DNA from: Anaerolineae bacterium
GTDB taxonomy: Bacteria > Chloroflexota > Anaerolineae > Aggregatilineales > Phototrophicaceae
Length of the DNA: 54,644 nt
Direction of reading: 5' to 3'
Assembly (NCBI GenBank): GCA_025055175.1
Contig: JANWYT010000036.1
Location: 1-54,644, forward strand
Below the pieces are notes generated by a model, which worked only from the letters and a program-made list of their open reading frames with translations, searched no databases and was not told the origin of the DNA. Each line of letters begins with the position of its first letter. Positions within the stretch are counted from its first letter, which is position 1. Both the position numbers and the translations under genes were made by a program. Positions 17,428 to 25,526 of this stretch are shown here, in pieces.

Positions 17428-18362
17428 GATTGCGACACAGCCCACAACTTGATTTGGTTGTCGCCGCCGCCACTAACGAGCATGGTGCCGCCAGGATTGA
17501 AGGCCAGCGTCATCACGGGTCGATCGTGGGCATGCAGGGTATTCAGCAAGCTGCCGTTAGACAAATCCCAGAACTTGATCCGATTATCGCGACCGCCGCT
17601 AGCCAAGACTGTGCCGTCGGGCGTGAAGGCCACACAATCCGCCCCGCCAAAGTGGGCCTGAAGATTGAGGACTTCTTCGGCGCTGTACAAGTCCCATAAG
17701 CGCACAGTCATATCTTTGCTGGCGGTGGCTACCAACGTTTGGCCAGGCGAGACGACGATCTCGCGTACCCAATCATCGTGCATACCCAAGAGTGCGCCCT
17801 GTGTCTCGCCCTTCAAATCCCACAAGCGCACGGTCTTGTCCCATGAGCCGCTGATGATGAGGTTGCCGTTCAGCCCCCAGGCGACGCTGGTCACTTCGGC
17901 GCTGTGGCCGCTGAGGATGATGGGCGGCTTGTCACCGGTCATCGACCACAAGCGCACAGTGCGATCAGCGCTGACGCTGGCGAGGAACGAACCTTCAGGA
18001 TGAAAGACAACATGATCGATGGCGTCCTGATGACCGCTGAGGGTGCGCAGCAAGCTCGGTTGGCGCGTCTCGGCGTCTAGCTCCCAGACGCGCAGCAGAC
18101 GGTCAGCGCTGCCAGCCGCTAAATAACGCCCGTCATAGGAGAAAGCCAGGCACTTATAAGCGGCGTCGTTGTAGGTAGGGATGTCGTAGGTGGGCTTACC
18201 ACCGAAAGCCTCACAGTAGAGCGACAAACTGCCGGCGCTAGCGATCCCCAGCGTATCCCCTTGAGGTGACCAGGCCAGTTGGGCGATCCATCCACGCCTT
18301 ATGCTGGCGACTTCAACGAGCTGTGTGATAGTTTCGGCGTTGATGGTGCGATAACGGCTCAT
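17424..18362 (-). CDS. WD40-repeat beta-propeller protein
   Basis: 312 residues with seven WD40 repeats, enough for one complete propeller. Typical blade ends are visible (RVWEL, RLWSM, RLWDL twice, KFWDL, KLWAV), with GH at the start of several blades and D in the SGSWDKTVRLWD-type loops. Repeats 3-6 are the best conserved; the first lacks the WD end. No signal peptide, so cytosolic. Such propellers are protein-interaction platforms; no enzymatic role expected. It follows the biotin carboxylase gene by 24 bases and overlaps the PPC gene by four, so it lies in a minus-strand operon. Partner unknown; the FHA protein two genes upstream is a possible one (inference). Confidence 0.9.
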   Translation of the reverse strand: MSRYRTINAETITQLVEVASIRRGWIAQLAWSPQGDTLGIASAGSLSLYCEAFGGKPTYDIPTYNDAAYKCLAFSYDGRYLAAGSADRLLRVWELDAETRQPSLLRTLSGHQDAIDHVVFHPEGSFLASVSADRTVRLWSMTGDKPPIILSGHSAEVTSVAWGLNGNLIISGSWDKTVRLWDLKGETQGALLGMHDDWVREIVVSPGQTLVATASKDMTVRLWDLYSAEEVLNLQAHFGGADCVAFTPDGTVLASGGRDNRIKFWDLSNGSLLNTLHAHDRPVMTLAFNPGGTMLVSGGGDNQIKLWAVSQS

Positions 18363-18386
18363 GACGCTCCTCTCTGGTGTGTTAGT

Positions 18387-19889
18387 TTAGGTTATACGCC
18401 AACCATCGGTCTGTCCCCAGGGGGAATGCAGATCGGAGTCGGCGGCTGCGCCAGCAGCGCTTTCGCCGAGGCGCTGCTGTGCTTCGTCCAACGCAGCAAT
18501 GAGCAAGGCTAGAGGCGGTACAGGAAGCGTGGGCGGCATAAGCTCATCCAAATGAGCATCGATGAAGGCGGTATGCACACGACCTTCGATGAACAGCGGA
18601 TGAGCTAGCAAGGCTTGCAGGAAGTCGATGTTGGTAGTTGTCCCCAAGATCACCGTCTCGCGCAGGGCTTGGCGCAGGCGCTCAATGGCTGCCTCACGGG
18701 TGCGGTCGTAGACGATCAGCTTGGCGATCATCGGATCGTAGTGGATAGTGATTGAATCACCGCTCTGGACGCCGCTATCGACGCGCAGGCCGGGGCCTGT
18801 AGGCGGGATGAAACGTTCTAACTTGCCGATAGACGGCAGGAATCCGTTGCGTGGGTCTTCAGCGTACAGGCGCGCTTCAATGGCGTGGCCCTGCTGGCGC
18901 AGGTCGTCCTGTTGGAAGGGCAGCGGCTCGCCCTGGGCAATGCGCAGTTGCAGCTTGACCAAATCCAGGCCAGTGACCAGCTCTGTGATGGGGTGTTCCA
19001 CCTGGAGGCGCGTGTTCATCTCCAAGAAGAAGAATTCGCCCTGCTCGGTGGCGATGAATTCCACTGTGCCGGCGTTGACGTAGCCGACGGCGCGGGCAGC
19101 GGCAACGGCGGCGCGGCCCATCTGTTGGCGCAATTCGGGAGTGAGCAGAGGAGACGGAGTTTCTTCGATGATCTTCTGGTGGCGGCGTTGGGCGCTACAT
19201 TCACGCTCGAACAGGTGGACGGTATTCCCGTGCGCGTCGGCCAGCACCTGCACTTCGATATGGCGTCCGCGTTCGACGTAGCGCTCCAGGAACAGGCGCG
19301 GATCGTTGAAGGCGCTGCGGGCCTCGTTCTGAGCGCTGCGCAGCGCCTCGGCCAGGTCATTCAGATGGCGCACAATGCGTATGCCTTTGCCGCCACCGCC
19401 GCCAGCAGCCTTCACCATCAGTGGTAGGCCGATCTTCTCGGCGGCGTGCAATAGGTCGTCTAGTTCAGCAGCGTCATCCTGGTAGCCTGGCACAATCGGC
19501 ACGCCAGCTTCTTGCATGAGGGCGCGGGCAGCAGTCTTGACGCCCATCAGTTCGATGGCGCGCGGCGGCGGGCCAATCCATACCAGGCCCGCGTCCAACA
19601 CAGCTTGGGCGAAGGCTTCGCGTTCGCTCAGGAAGCCGTAGCCAGGATGGATGGCCTGCGCCTGAGTCTGGCGCGCAGCTTCTAAGATAGCCTCGGCGCG
19701 CAGATAGCTCTCGCGCGGGGGCGGCGGGCCGATCAGCACGGCCCGATCGGCCATTTGGACGTGGCGAGCGTTCGAGTCGGCTTCGCTGTAGACAGCCACC
19801 GTCTCTAAGCCCAACTCGCGGCAGGCACGGATAACACGGACGGCAATTTCGCCGCGATTGGCGATGAGGACGCGCTGAAAATAAGGCAT
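18387..19889 (-). CDS. accC: Biotin carboxylase (acetyl-/acyl-CoA carboxylase subunit)
   Basis: 500 residues. ATP- and bicarbonate-dependent carboxylation of biotin carried on a BCCP, feeding malonyl-CoA (or another acyl-CoA) synthesis in the cytosol. Family hallmarks are all present: LIANRGEIA (8-16), HPGYGFLSE (81-89), the ATP-grasp glycine loop AAGGGGGKGIR (161-171), RDCS-equivalent RECS (229-232), EE near 242, and FLEMNTRLQVEHP (288-300). Length exceeds stand-alone AccC (about 450) by roughly 50 residues at the C-terminus, with no biotinyl motif (AMKM) seen. It could therefore serve an acyl-CoA carboxylase other than ACC. No BCCP or carboxyltransferase gene is in the window; its neighbours (TIR-FHA and WD40 genes) are unusual. 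Confidence 0.93.
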   Translation of the reverse strand: MPYFQRVLIANRGEIAVRVIRACRELGLETVAVYSEADSNARHVQMADRAVLIGPPPPRESYLRAEAILEAARQTQAQAIHPGYGFLSEREAFAQAVLDAGLVWIGPPPRAIELMGVKTAARALMQEAGVPIVPGYQDDAAELDDLLHAAEKIGLPLMVKAAGGGGGKGIRIVRHLNDLAEALRSAQNEARSAFNDPRLFLERYVERGRHIEVQVLADAHGNTVHLFERECSAQRRHQKIIEETPSPLLTPELRQQMGRAAVAAARAVGYVNAGTVEFIATEQGEFFFLEMNTRLQVEHPITELVTGLDLVKLQLRIAQGEPLPFQQDDLRQQGHAIEARLYAEDPRNGFLPSIGKLERFIPPTGPGLRVDSGVQSGDSITIHYDPMIAKLIVYDRTREAAIERLRQALRETVILGTTTNIDFLQALLAHPLFIEGRVHTAFIDAHLDELMPPTLPVPPLALLIAALDEAQQRLGESAAGAAADSDLHSPWGQTDGWRIT

Positions 19890-19903
19890 GGGTTTGGTCT
19901 CGC

Positions 19904-20752
19904 TCAGGTGACTTCGTAAGTCATGATGATGTTCTCGCCAATTTGGATGATCGCTCCAGGACTCATCATCGTCTCGGCAGCGATGGGCATGCCATTGAGG
20001 CGCGTGCCGTTGGTGCTGCCCATGTCTTTAATGGCATAGCCTCCCTGCTTCCAGATGAAGCGGACATGGTTGCGACTCACTTCGCCGTGGTCGATGGTGA
20101 TGTCGTTGCCAGCGTCGCGGCCTAAGTTGACGACTTCGCCATGCAGACGGAACATAAAAGCACCAGGCGTTGGGCCTTTGCGGATGACAATCCAATGGCC
20201 GCTCTTGTCGGGCATGATGGAACGATCCACGAAAGGCAGGTTGGTGACGGGAGCAGCATAGGCTGGTGAAGGCATAGGCGAGGGGATAGATGGGACAGCG
20301 CTGGGCGGATAAGCCGCAGGTGGGCCATAGGCGGGCGGCGGCACAGTCTGGCCCATCGATACCTGCTGGGCGATGCGCAGCACCTCGCGCTGGAAGTATT
20401 CCCAGAATTGGGCCATCGACGTCAAGGCGGTCACGTCGTAGCGCTCCAGCGTCATCAGGCGCGGGTGAGCGCGCGCTGCTTGGAAGATGATCGGCACGAC
20501 GCGAATGCCCAGGGCCAGGCCAGTGGCCCATTCATAGGTCACGAAAGGAGATGCGGCGCTATTGGGGGTGACGATGACCATAACGATCTGGGCGGCGCGC
20601 AGGGCAGTCTCTAGTTCCTGCTTCCATTCCAGATCGGGGGCGGGGGCGGGGTCGCGCCAAACCTGGAAGCCCAAGCGCACCAAAAAATCGTAGAGGGCCT
20701 GATAGTGGCGGGCGTCGCGCGGAGAATGGGCGACGAAGATTCGTAGGCTCAT
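19904..20752 (-). CDS. TIR-FHA fusion protein
   Basis: 282 residues, two domains. Residues 1-130 are a TIR (TIR_2-like) domain: RIFVAHSPRD at the first strand, FQVWRDP, and a conserved acidic residue E74 in SPFVTYEWA, the position of the catalytic Glu in NAD-cleaving TIRs. A Pro-rich linker of about 50 residues follows. Residues about 185-282 are an FHA phosphothreonine-binding domain with intact GR, SRNH and STNGT...NG motifs. Bacterial TIRs either degrade NAD or act as scaffolds; FHA suggests recruitment by a phosphorylated partner. No kinase, STAND or Thoeris partner adjoins. It sits 14 bases before accC and 24 after the GNAT gene, in one operon. Catalysis is unproven. Confidence 0.9.
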   Translation of the reverse strand: MSLRIFVAHSPRDARHYQALYDFLVRLGFQVWRDPAPAPDLEWKQELETALRAAQIVMVIVTPNSAASPFVTYEWATGLALGIRVVPIIFQAARAHPRLMTLERYDVTALTSMAQFWEYFQREVLRIAQQVSMGQTVPPPAYGPPAAYPPSAVPSIPSPMPSPAYAAPVTNLPFVDRSIMPDKSGHWIVIRKGPTPGAFMFRLHGEVVNLGRDAGNDITIDHGEVSRNHVRFIWKQGGYAIKDMGSTNGTRLNGMPIAAETMMSPGAIIQIGENIIMTYEVT

Positions 20753-20776
20753 GCGGTCTCCTCAGCTCCTCAGCCT

Positions 20777-21583
20777 TCAGCCTGCGCCGCTGAACAGCAC
20801 ATACCAGCAGCGGTCGGGTGCGTTGACAAAATCGACGACGCTGTAGCCCTGAGCGAAAGCCTGGAGGAAGACTTCGCGGGTGGCCATGCGCCAAGCCAGG
20901 GCCAAGCCCATATCTTGGCGCTTGAGGGTTTCCAGGTCGTAGGGAATTTCGATGAAATGCCAGGTGGCATGGGGTTTCTCATCGATCTGAGGGTAGCCGC
21001 GCTCATCGGCGCGCAGCAAGTAGCCACTGGGATGGGTCTCGACCAGTACTGGCTGCGCTTCAGCGCTGGCATGTTCGACGACGCGCGCTGAAGCTAGCTC
21101 CCAGCTCACCTCTAGGCGGTCGCTGGGCATACCGCGATTGATCCCATCGTTCATTGTGCCGTAGATGTTGACGTGGTAGCGGTCTGCTAGTGCGCCTAGA
21201 CGGCGCAGATTGAAGTTGGCGTTGACGCGCAGCAAAGGGTCAAACGTCCAACGGATATGGGCGAAGTTGTGCTGCATAGCCCAACGGCGCTGGGCTTGTT
21301 TCAGTCCGTAGCCGATTCGGCGCGTCTGATAGGCAGGATCGACGGCGGTCATATGTGACCACAGGAAGACCTCGCGCTCGCGCTTACCCACCAGGGCCAG
21401 CGAGAAGCCCACCAGTTTTTCGCCATCGAATGCTCCGCCAATGTGGCCGCCGACATGGCGCATGGCGATCATCGTAGAAGCCGGCACGACCTGGCGATCT
21501 TCCATCCGCCAGACGTGAGCTTCCAGATCGACGGCGCGCTCAATGTCTTGGGGTTCGTGGATATCGCGGTAATCAATCGTCAT
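20777..21583 (-). CDS. GNAT-family acetyltransferase, COG3375-like
   Basis: 268 residues. The acetyl-CoA-binding region is seen as strand-helix MTAVDPAYQTRRIGYGLKQAQRRWA (about 78-102), with the R/Q-x-x-G-x-G/A loop represented by QTRRIGYG. The preceding FSLALVG and HIGGAFDG strands are typical of GNAT. The length and the extended C-terminal half (WTFDPLLRVNANFNLRRLG, YHVNIYG) recall the uncharacterised COG3375 group of long GNAT proteins. Substrate unknown. First gene of the putative minus-strand operon; a TATAAT box lies about 40 bases upstream of its ATG. Confidence 0.8.
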   Translation of the reverse strand: MTIDYRDIHEPQDIERAVDLEAHVWRMEDRQVVPASTMIAMRHVGGHIGGAFDGEKLVGFSLALVGKREREVFLWSHMTAVDPAYQTRRIGYGLKQAQRRWAMQHNFAHIRWTFDPLLRVNANFNLRRLGALADRYHVNIYGTMNDGINRGMPSDRLEVSWELASARVVEHASAEAQPVLVETHPSGYLLRADERGYPQIDEKPHATWHFIEIPYDLETLKRQDMGLALAWRMATREVFLQAFAQGYSVVDFVNAPDRCWYVLFSGAG

Positions 21584-21622
21584 GACCTGCTCACTGGGGT
21601 GGAAAGTCGCATACTGGCTTAG

Positions 21623-21628
21623 ATTATA
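21623..21628 (-). promoter_or_regulatory. Putative -10 box (TATAAT) for the GNAT operon
   Basis: Perfect TATAAT on the minus strand in the context GCGCTATAATC, 39 bases before the GNAT start codon. No convincing TTGACA-like -35 at 16-18 bases. Same context as several other intergenic boxes in this window. Confidence 0.5.
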
Positions 21629-21680
21629 GCGCAGAGCGGTGGCCTACGCAGCAAATCCATCCAGGCCAGAATAGGCTCTT

Positions 21681-23582
21681 CTACTGGGCCGCGATGTTCA
21701 ACAAGTAGGGCATAGAGACGCTGGTGAGCGGCGCAAAGGGCGAGATGGCCAGCAGCACCCGTTCCACCTCAGGCAGCAAGTCCAAGCGGAAGAGGCTGGC
21801 CGAGTCGGCCATCCAGCGCGTGATGGTCGGCTGGCCATCGACGAACTGCACGGCCTGTATCCAAGAGCGCTGAGGCAATCGGTTATCCGTCAGGATGAAG
21901 CCATTAGAGCGCCAGCCGCCGTCGTCAGCTTCAAAGTCGGCGCTGTAGCCAATCTCGGCGATCATCACGTCGTCCAGGGCGAAGCCCGGTTGAGTCAGAG
22001 CGTCGTCCGTAATCATCTCAAAGCGCAGCAGCACGCGCCTGCCAGCGTAGGGCGTTAAATCGACGACATCGCTCACCCAACCGCCGATAGGCTCAGAGCT
22101 ACCAGTGATCCCCAAGCCGTAGTTGCGCTTGTGGGGATTATCGGCCGTCATGGCTCGCGAGCGCAGCAGCTGCCAAGTCTGGCCGCCATCGGCACTAGCG
22201 CTGATATAGACGTAGTCCCAGTGCGTCTCTAGATCGAACCAAGTGCGGAAGGTCATGCGCGCCATGCTCACGCCGCTCAGGTCAAATTCGCGCTCTAGCC
22301 AGGTGTTGCTCTCATCGCCGCGATGACTGTACCAGAAGCGCGCCCCGACGGGCGGCGTGGTGGGGATGAGAGCGACCTCATCGGGCTTCTGAACATCCAA
22401 GTGAAGGTGCGATAGCCCTCTCAGGTTGTTCAACTCCAGGTATTGAGTGGCGTATTGGCGCACTTCGCCGCTGTGCAGGGCAGGATAGGCGCTGATGGAC
22501 GCTGCCAGCGCGGGCGCGCTCAGGTCTTCCCAGCCACGCTCATAGCCAAAGCCCAGATCAGGGCGTTGCAAGGCGTTGGCCAACACCCAATCTGCAAAGA
22601 ACTGATCGGCGCCACCCGCGACGCCGAAGCGTCGCACCACCCGATCCACACCTTCGAGTCCATCGGCTTCCTCGCGGCTGAGGGCCTGGATGCCGTCCAG
22701 ACCCAAGCGCTCGTAGACATAGCTCATAAACATCAAAGCCGAGCCGTAGGACGCCGCGCGCAGGCTGGGGACGTCCCAATGGTTGAGAGGCGTGTGCGGC
22801 GCTGCCATGAAGGCTTCTGCAGCCCAACGGTTGTCGTCGAAGCCCAGGTGGCGCTCAGTGAACATAGAGAAGCCTTCATCGATCCAAGTTGCCTCGTTGC
22901 CATCGACAGCGTGGCGGATCATATGCTGGAACTCATGGGCAGCCACGCTCAGCAGGCGATCCCAACTTACGGCGTTCTGAAATTCCAGCAGGTTGACGAC
23001 GATCATCTCGCGTTCGTTGCTGTCGGGGACAATGCTAGCTGGGTAGGTGTGCTGGCTAGTGAAATAGGCGCTCACGCCAGGGTTGATGTCGACGGTGAAC
23101 AAGACGTGAATGCGCGGATCGTTATCAACGCCGGGGTTCGGCTCACTGCCCCACAGATCACGAGCCTGATGATAGACGCGCGCGTCGAAGCCTTTGACGA
23201 AGGCGCGCACTTTGTTTTCGGGCAGTTCGTAGTCTCGCTGTACCCACACATACACATGCTGGCCCTGGTCAATTAGGCGTGCCTCAATCTGGCGCGTCTC
23301 GTTGGTGGCCGTGTTGACCACTGAGAAGGTTGTGGCTTCGCTGAAAGCGCTACTGCGTATCTGCGCTTCCTGATTGAGCAGACGACGGGCAATCTCGGCG
23401 CGATCCGCGCGCGGCAAGATAGTTTGCTGAATAGCGGCGTAGGTGGGGAAGCGGATCACGTCGACAGATGGTAGGACGTAACTGGTCAGAGGGATGGGCG
23501 GGATTGGAGCGTCGCTGGTCTGAGCTAGGCCAAGAGCTGCCATCACAGACGCAATGACGATTGAGAACAAGGGGCGGTGCAT
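21681..23582 (-). CDS. Exported zinc metalloprotease with immune-inhibitor-A-like beta domains
   Basis: 633 residues with a signal peptide (about 1-20). The zinc motif HEFQH (216-220) is followed 16 residues later by E236 in WIDEGFS, giving the gluzincin ligand set; M30/hyicolysin-type or M6-like peptidases share this layout. A proregion probably covers about 21-130. The C-terminal third has repeated Asp/Trp-rich beta-sandwich modules (HWDYVYISASADGG, GFALDDVMI) like the VEG/MAM-type domains of immune inhibitor A peptidases. Expected to cleave proteins outside the cell. A single gene with its own spacing on both sides (about 60-100 bases). Activity likely since the ligands are intact; family assignment is tentative. 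Confidence 0.82.
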   Translation of the reverse strand: MHRPLFSIVIASVMAALGLAQTSDAPIPPIPLTSYVLPSVDVIRFPTYAAIQQTILPRADRAEIARRLLNQEAQIRSSAFSEATTFSVVNTATNETRQIEARLIDQGQHVYVWVQRDYELPENKVRAFVKGFDARVYHQARDLWGSEPNPGVDNDPRIHVLFTVDINPGVSAYFTSQHTYPASIVPDSNEREMIVVNLLEFQNAVSWDRLLSVAAHEFQHMIRHAVDGNEATWIDEGFSMFTERHLGFDDNRWAAEAFMAAPHTPLNHWDVPSLRAASYGSALMFMSYVYERLGLDGIQALSREEADGLEGVDRVVRRFGVAGGADQFFADWVLANALQRPDLGFGYERGWEDLSAPALAASISAYPALHSGEVRQYATQYLELNNLRGLSHLHLDVQKPDEVALIPTTPPVGARFWYSHRGDESNTWLEREFDLSGVSMARMTFRTWFDLETHWDYVYISASADGGQTWQLLRSRAMTADNPHKRNYGLGITGSSEPIGGWVSDVVDLTPYAGRRVLLRFEMITDDALTQPGFALDDVMIAEIGYSADFEADDGGWRSNGFILTDNRLPQRSWIQAVQFVDGQPTITRWMADSASLFRLDLLPEVERVLLAISPFAPLTSVSMPYLLNIAAQ

Positions 23583-23644
23583 GCTGATAACTCCGCAATC
23601 AAGACAGATGAGCGAACGCGCGTAAGCTCACGCTGGCATTTAGA

Positions 23645-25423
23645 TTATTCTAGTCGGCTGAGTGGATAACCTGCGGCTAACAGAGCGCTTTGCAGTGCGT
23701 CGACGCCTTCTGGACGCACGATGGCAGCTAAGTCGCCCAAGCGCGCACCCAGGAAGCGGCGCGTCTTGGGATCATCGAACAGATGATCGAGCATTTCTTT
23801 GGAGGTGGTGCGCAAGACAATGGCTCGTTCTAAGCTGACGGCACTGGCAGCACTGGGGGGCGGAGCATGTAGCAAGCGCAGCAGAGAGACGGGTAGATCG
23901 CGACCTTCAGGCAATTGGCGACGCAGGAAAGTTTCAATTTGTGGGCCATGAATGCCTTGTTCTGCCGCCCAGGCCAAGCTCTGCGCATCAACTCGGTAGT
24001 GATATTGGCCGTCGCGCAATCCGAGCCACTGGCTGAAGCGGGCTACTTGGAAGCGCTCAACGCGCGCCACCTTGCGCGAAGCGATCAGTGTGCCATCAGA
24101 GCGCACAATAATCTTCTCATCTGGATCGGGCGGCTGAGGATAAGGGGCAAGACCTAGCCAGCCACGACCATAAGCTGTCAGATGAGCCGCCCCCTGAGCC
24201 ACGTCTAGCAGGCCCAGCCAGTGCAGCGGGCCGTTCATCAAAAAGGTCAGCAGCGCTCCTTCGACGGCGTCCCAGCTGGCAAAGCCCTTCAAGTAGGCAT
24301 TTTGCGGGCCGCGAATGTACCAGCTATCGTATTCGCTACGCTGGAAGTTGGGCTGTTGTGCCTTCATGCGGGCGATCAACGCACCGGTGGGCCACCAAGC
24401 TTGGGACGGCGCTTCGTGCATAGCCTCCAGCAGAGCTTGGCGCGCCAGCTGTGGATCATAAGCGAAGTTGTCGTCAGGCCACAAATCAGCGACGTGCCAA
24501 AGCTCATGGTAAGTACGACTAGTGAGCCAGGCGTCGGCCAAGCGACGCAGTTGTGCGTAGCGCGGCAGATTCAGCCAGCGCTGCAAGCCGTCGCGGCGTA
24601 CGTAGGCTAGGCCATCCTGGCTCATGATGAGTTCTGCCGACACGCCCAGACACAACAGGAAGGTCAAGCGCGCCGCGTCGGGGCGCAGCAGATGGGGCAT
24701 GACGCGCTCAGCGTCAGGTGGCAAGAAGGAGTCGCCTTCCACGCGCAAAGGTTGCACGCGCAAGAAAGCCAGCAGCGTCACCAGGTCATCAATGACGCTG
24801 GTATCAGCGAACTGCGCGCCCTGAGGCACTTCGGGCAAGGCGACGATGGCAGGAACAGGCAGAGCCACACTGGCTCGCCGACCCAGCGTCAAGGCAAGCT
24901 CAGGCGACGCTACACTCTCTTCGTCGTCCTCATCGTCTTCATCAGCTTCGGGCAGGTCTTCGCCCTCTAGGTTGGAATAAGAGGTCTTGTGCAGGGGCAG
25001 CAGCGCGCACAAATCCTCTGGAATGAAGACGATGGGTTGGAGCTGACCCTGCAAAGGCTGAAAATCTTCAGCAATGAATCCACGATAGAAGAGAGCTTCA
25101 GCTGTGCTGGTTGGGTTCAGGTGCGGCTGCTCGCGCTCAATTTCGCCCCGTCCCATCTTGCGAATCTTGCCGAACAGAGCCTGAAATTGGCTCAGGCCCA
25201 TGCTTCGGCCTCTCTGTGAAGCTAACATTTGTAGCGCGCCACGCTGATCTTGGTTGAGCATATCCCATACCGCTTCTACGCGCGCCGCGTCCAGCATGGA
25301 GTCTTGCAGCTTGGCAATCTGCTTGTCCTCGCTCAGCTTGGCGATAGTCACGCCCCAGCTCTGAGCGAAGGCCATGCGCGCGCCGCTGTCGCTGTTCTTG
25401 AGGACGTGCTGAAGTTTGGTCAT
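23645..25423 (-). CDS. Helicase-associated-domain protein (Helicase_C_3-like)
   Basis: 592 residues, cytosolic. The N-terminal 120 residues are helical (winged-helix-like: WDMLNQDQRGALQMLASQRG), then an acidic stretch (EADEDDEDDEES, about 160-172), and a middle helical region. The C-terminal 65 residues (AIVLRTTSKEMLDHLFDD to GVDALQSALLAAGYPL) resemble the XPB-type helicase-associated domain found in stand-alone actinobacterial and chloroflexal proteins. No Walker A or helicase motor motifs are present, so it is not a helicase itself. Possibly a DNA-binding or repair accessory. Divergent from the exported-protein gene, with a TATAAT box 43 bases upstream. Confidence 0.6.
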   Translation of the reverse strand: MTKLQHVLKNSDSGARMAFAQSWGVTIAKLSEDKQIAKLQDSMLDAARVEAVWDMLNQDQRGALQMLASQRGRSMGLSQFQALFGKIRKMGRGEIEREQPHLNPTSTAEALFYRGFIAEDFQPLQGQLQPIVFIPEDLCALLPLHKTSYSNLEGEDLPEADEDDEDDEESVASPELALTLGRRASVALPVPAIVALPEVPQGAQFADTSVIDDLVTLLAFLRVQPLRVEGDSFLPPDAERVMPHLLRPDAARLTFLLCLGVSAELIMSQDGLAYVRRDGLQRWLNLPRYAQLRRLADAWLTSRTYHELWHVADLWPDDNFAYDPQLARQALLEAMHEAPSQAWWPTGALIARMKAQQPNFQRSEYDSWYIRGPQNAYLKGFASWDAVEGALLTFLMNGPLHWLGLLDVAQGAAHLTAYGRGWLGLAPYPQPPDPDEKIIVRSDGTLIASRKVARVERFQVARFSQWLGLRDGQYHYRVDAQSLAWAAEQGIHGPQIETFLRRQLPEGRDLPVSLLRLLHAPPPSAASAVSLERAIVLRTTSKEMLDHLFDDPKTRRFLGARLGDLAAIVRPEGVDALQSALLAAGYPLSRLE

Positions 25424-25465
25424 GGTCAGCTCGTAGGAGACGGAGAAGACAATTGTTCGAGAGGC

Positions 25466-25471
25466 ATTATA
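25466..25471 (-). promoter_or_regulatory. Putative -10 box (TATAAT)
   Basis: Perfect TATAAT on the minus strand (context GTGCTATAATGCC), 42 bases before the helicase-associated gene. It lies in the 103-base divergent intergenic region shared with the exported-protein gene at 25527. No clear -35. Confidence 0.5.
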
Positions 25472-25526
25472 GCACTAAACTAGACTCTCGTTCGTGATTG
25501 CTCAAAGTCTCCAAAACAAAGCTCTC

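Noticed and set aside
19904..20752. Thoeris anti-phage system
   Set aside because: No ThsA-type SIR2/SLOG or Macro-TIR partner next to the TIR-FHA gene; neighbours are metabolic and structural.
22443..23276. Long + strand open frame (277 codons) antisense to the metalloprotease
   Set aside because: It mirrors a gene with a signal peptide and zinc motif on the other strand; no SD, no recognisable domain. A shadow of GC-rich codon use.
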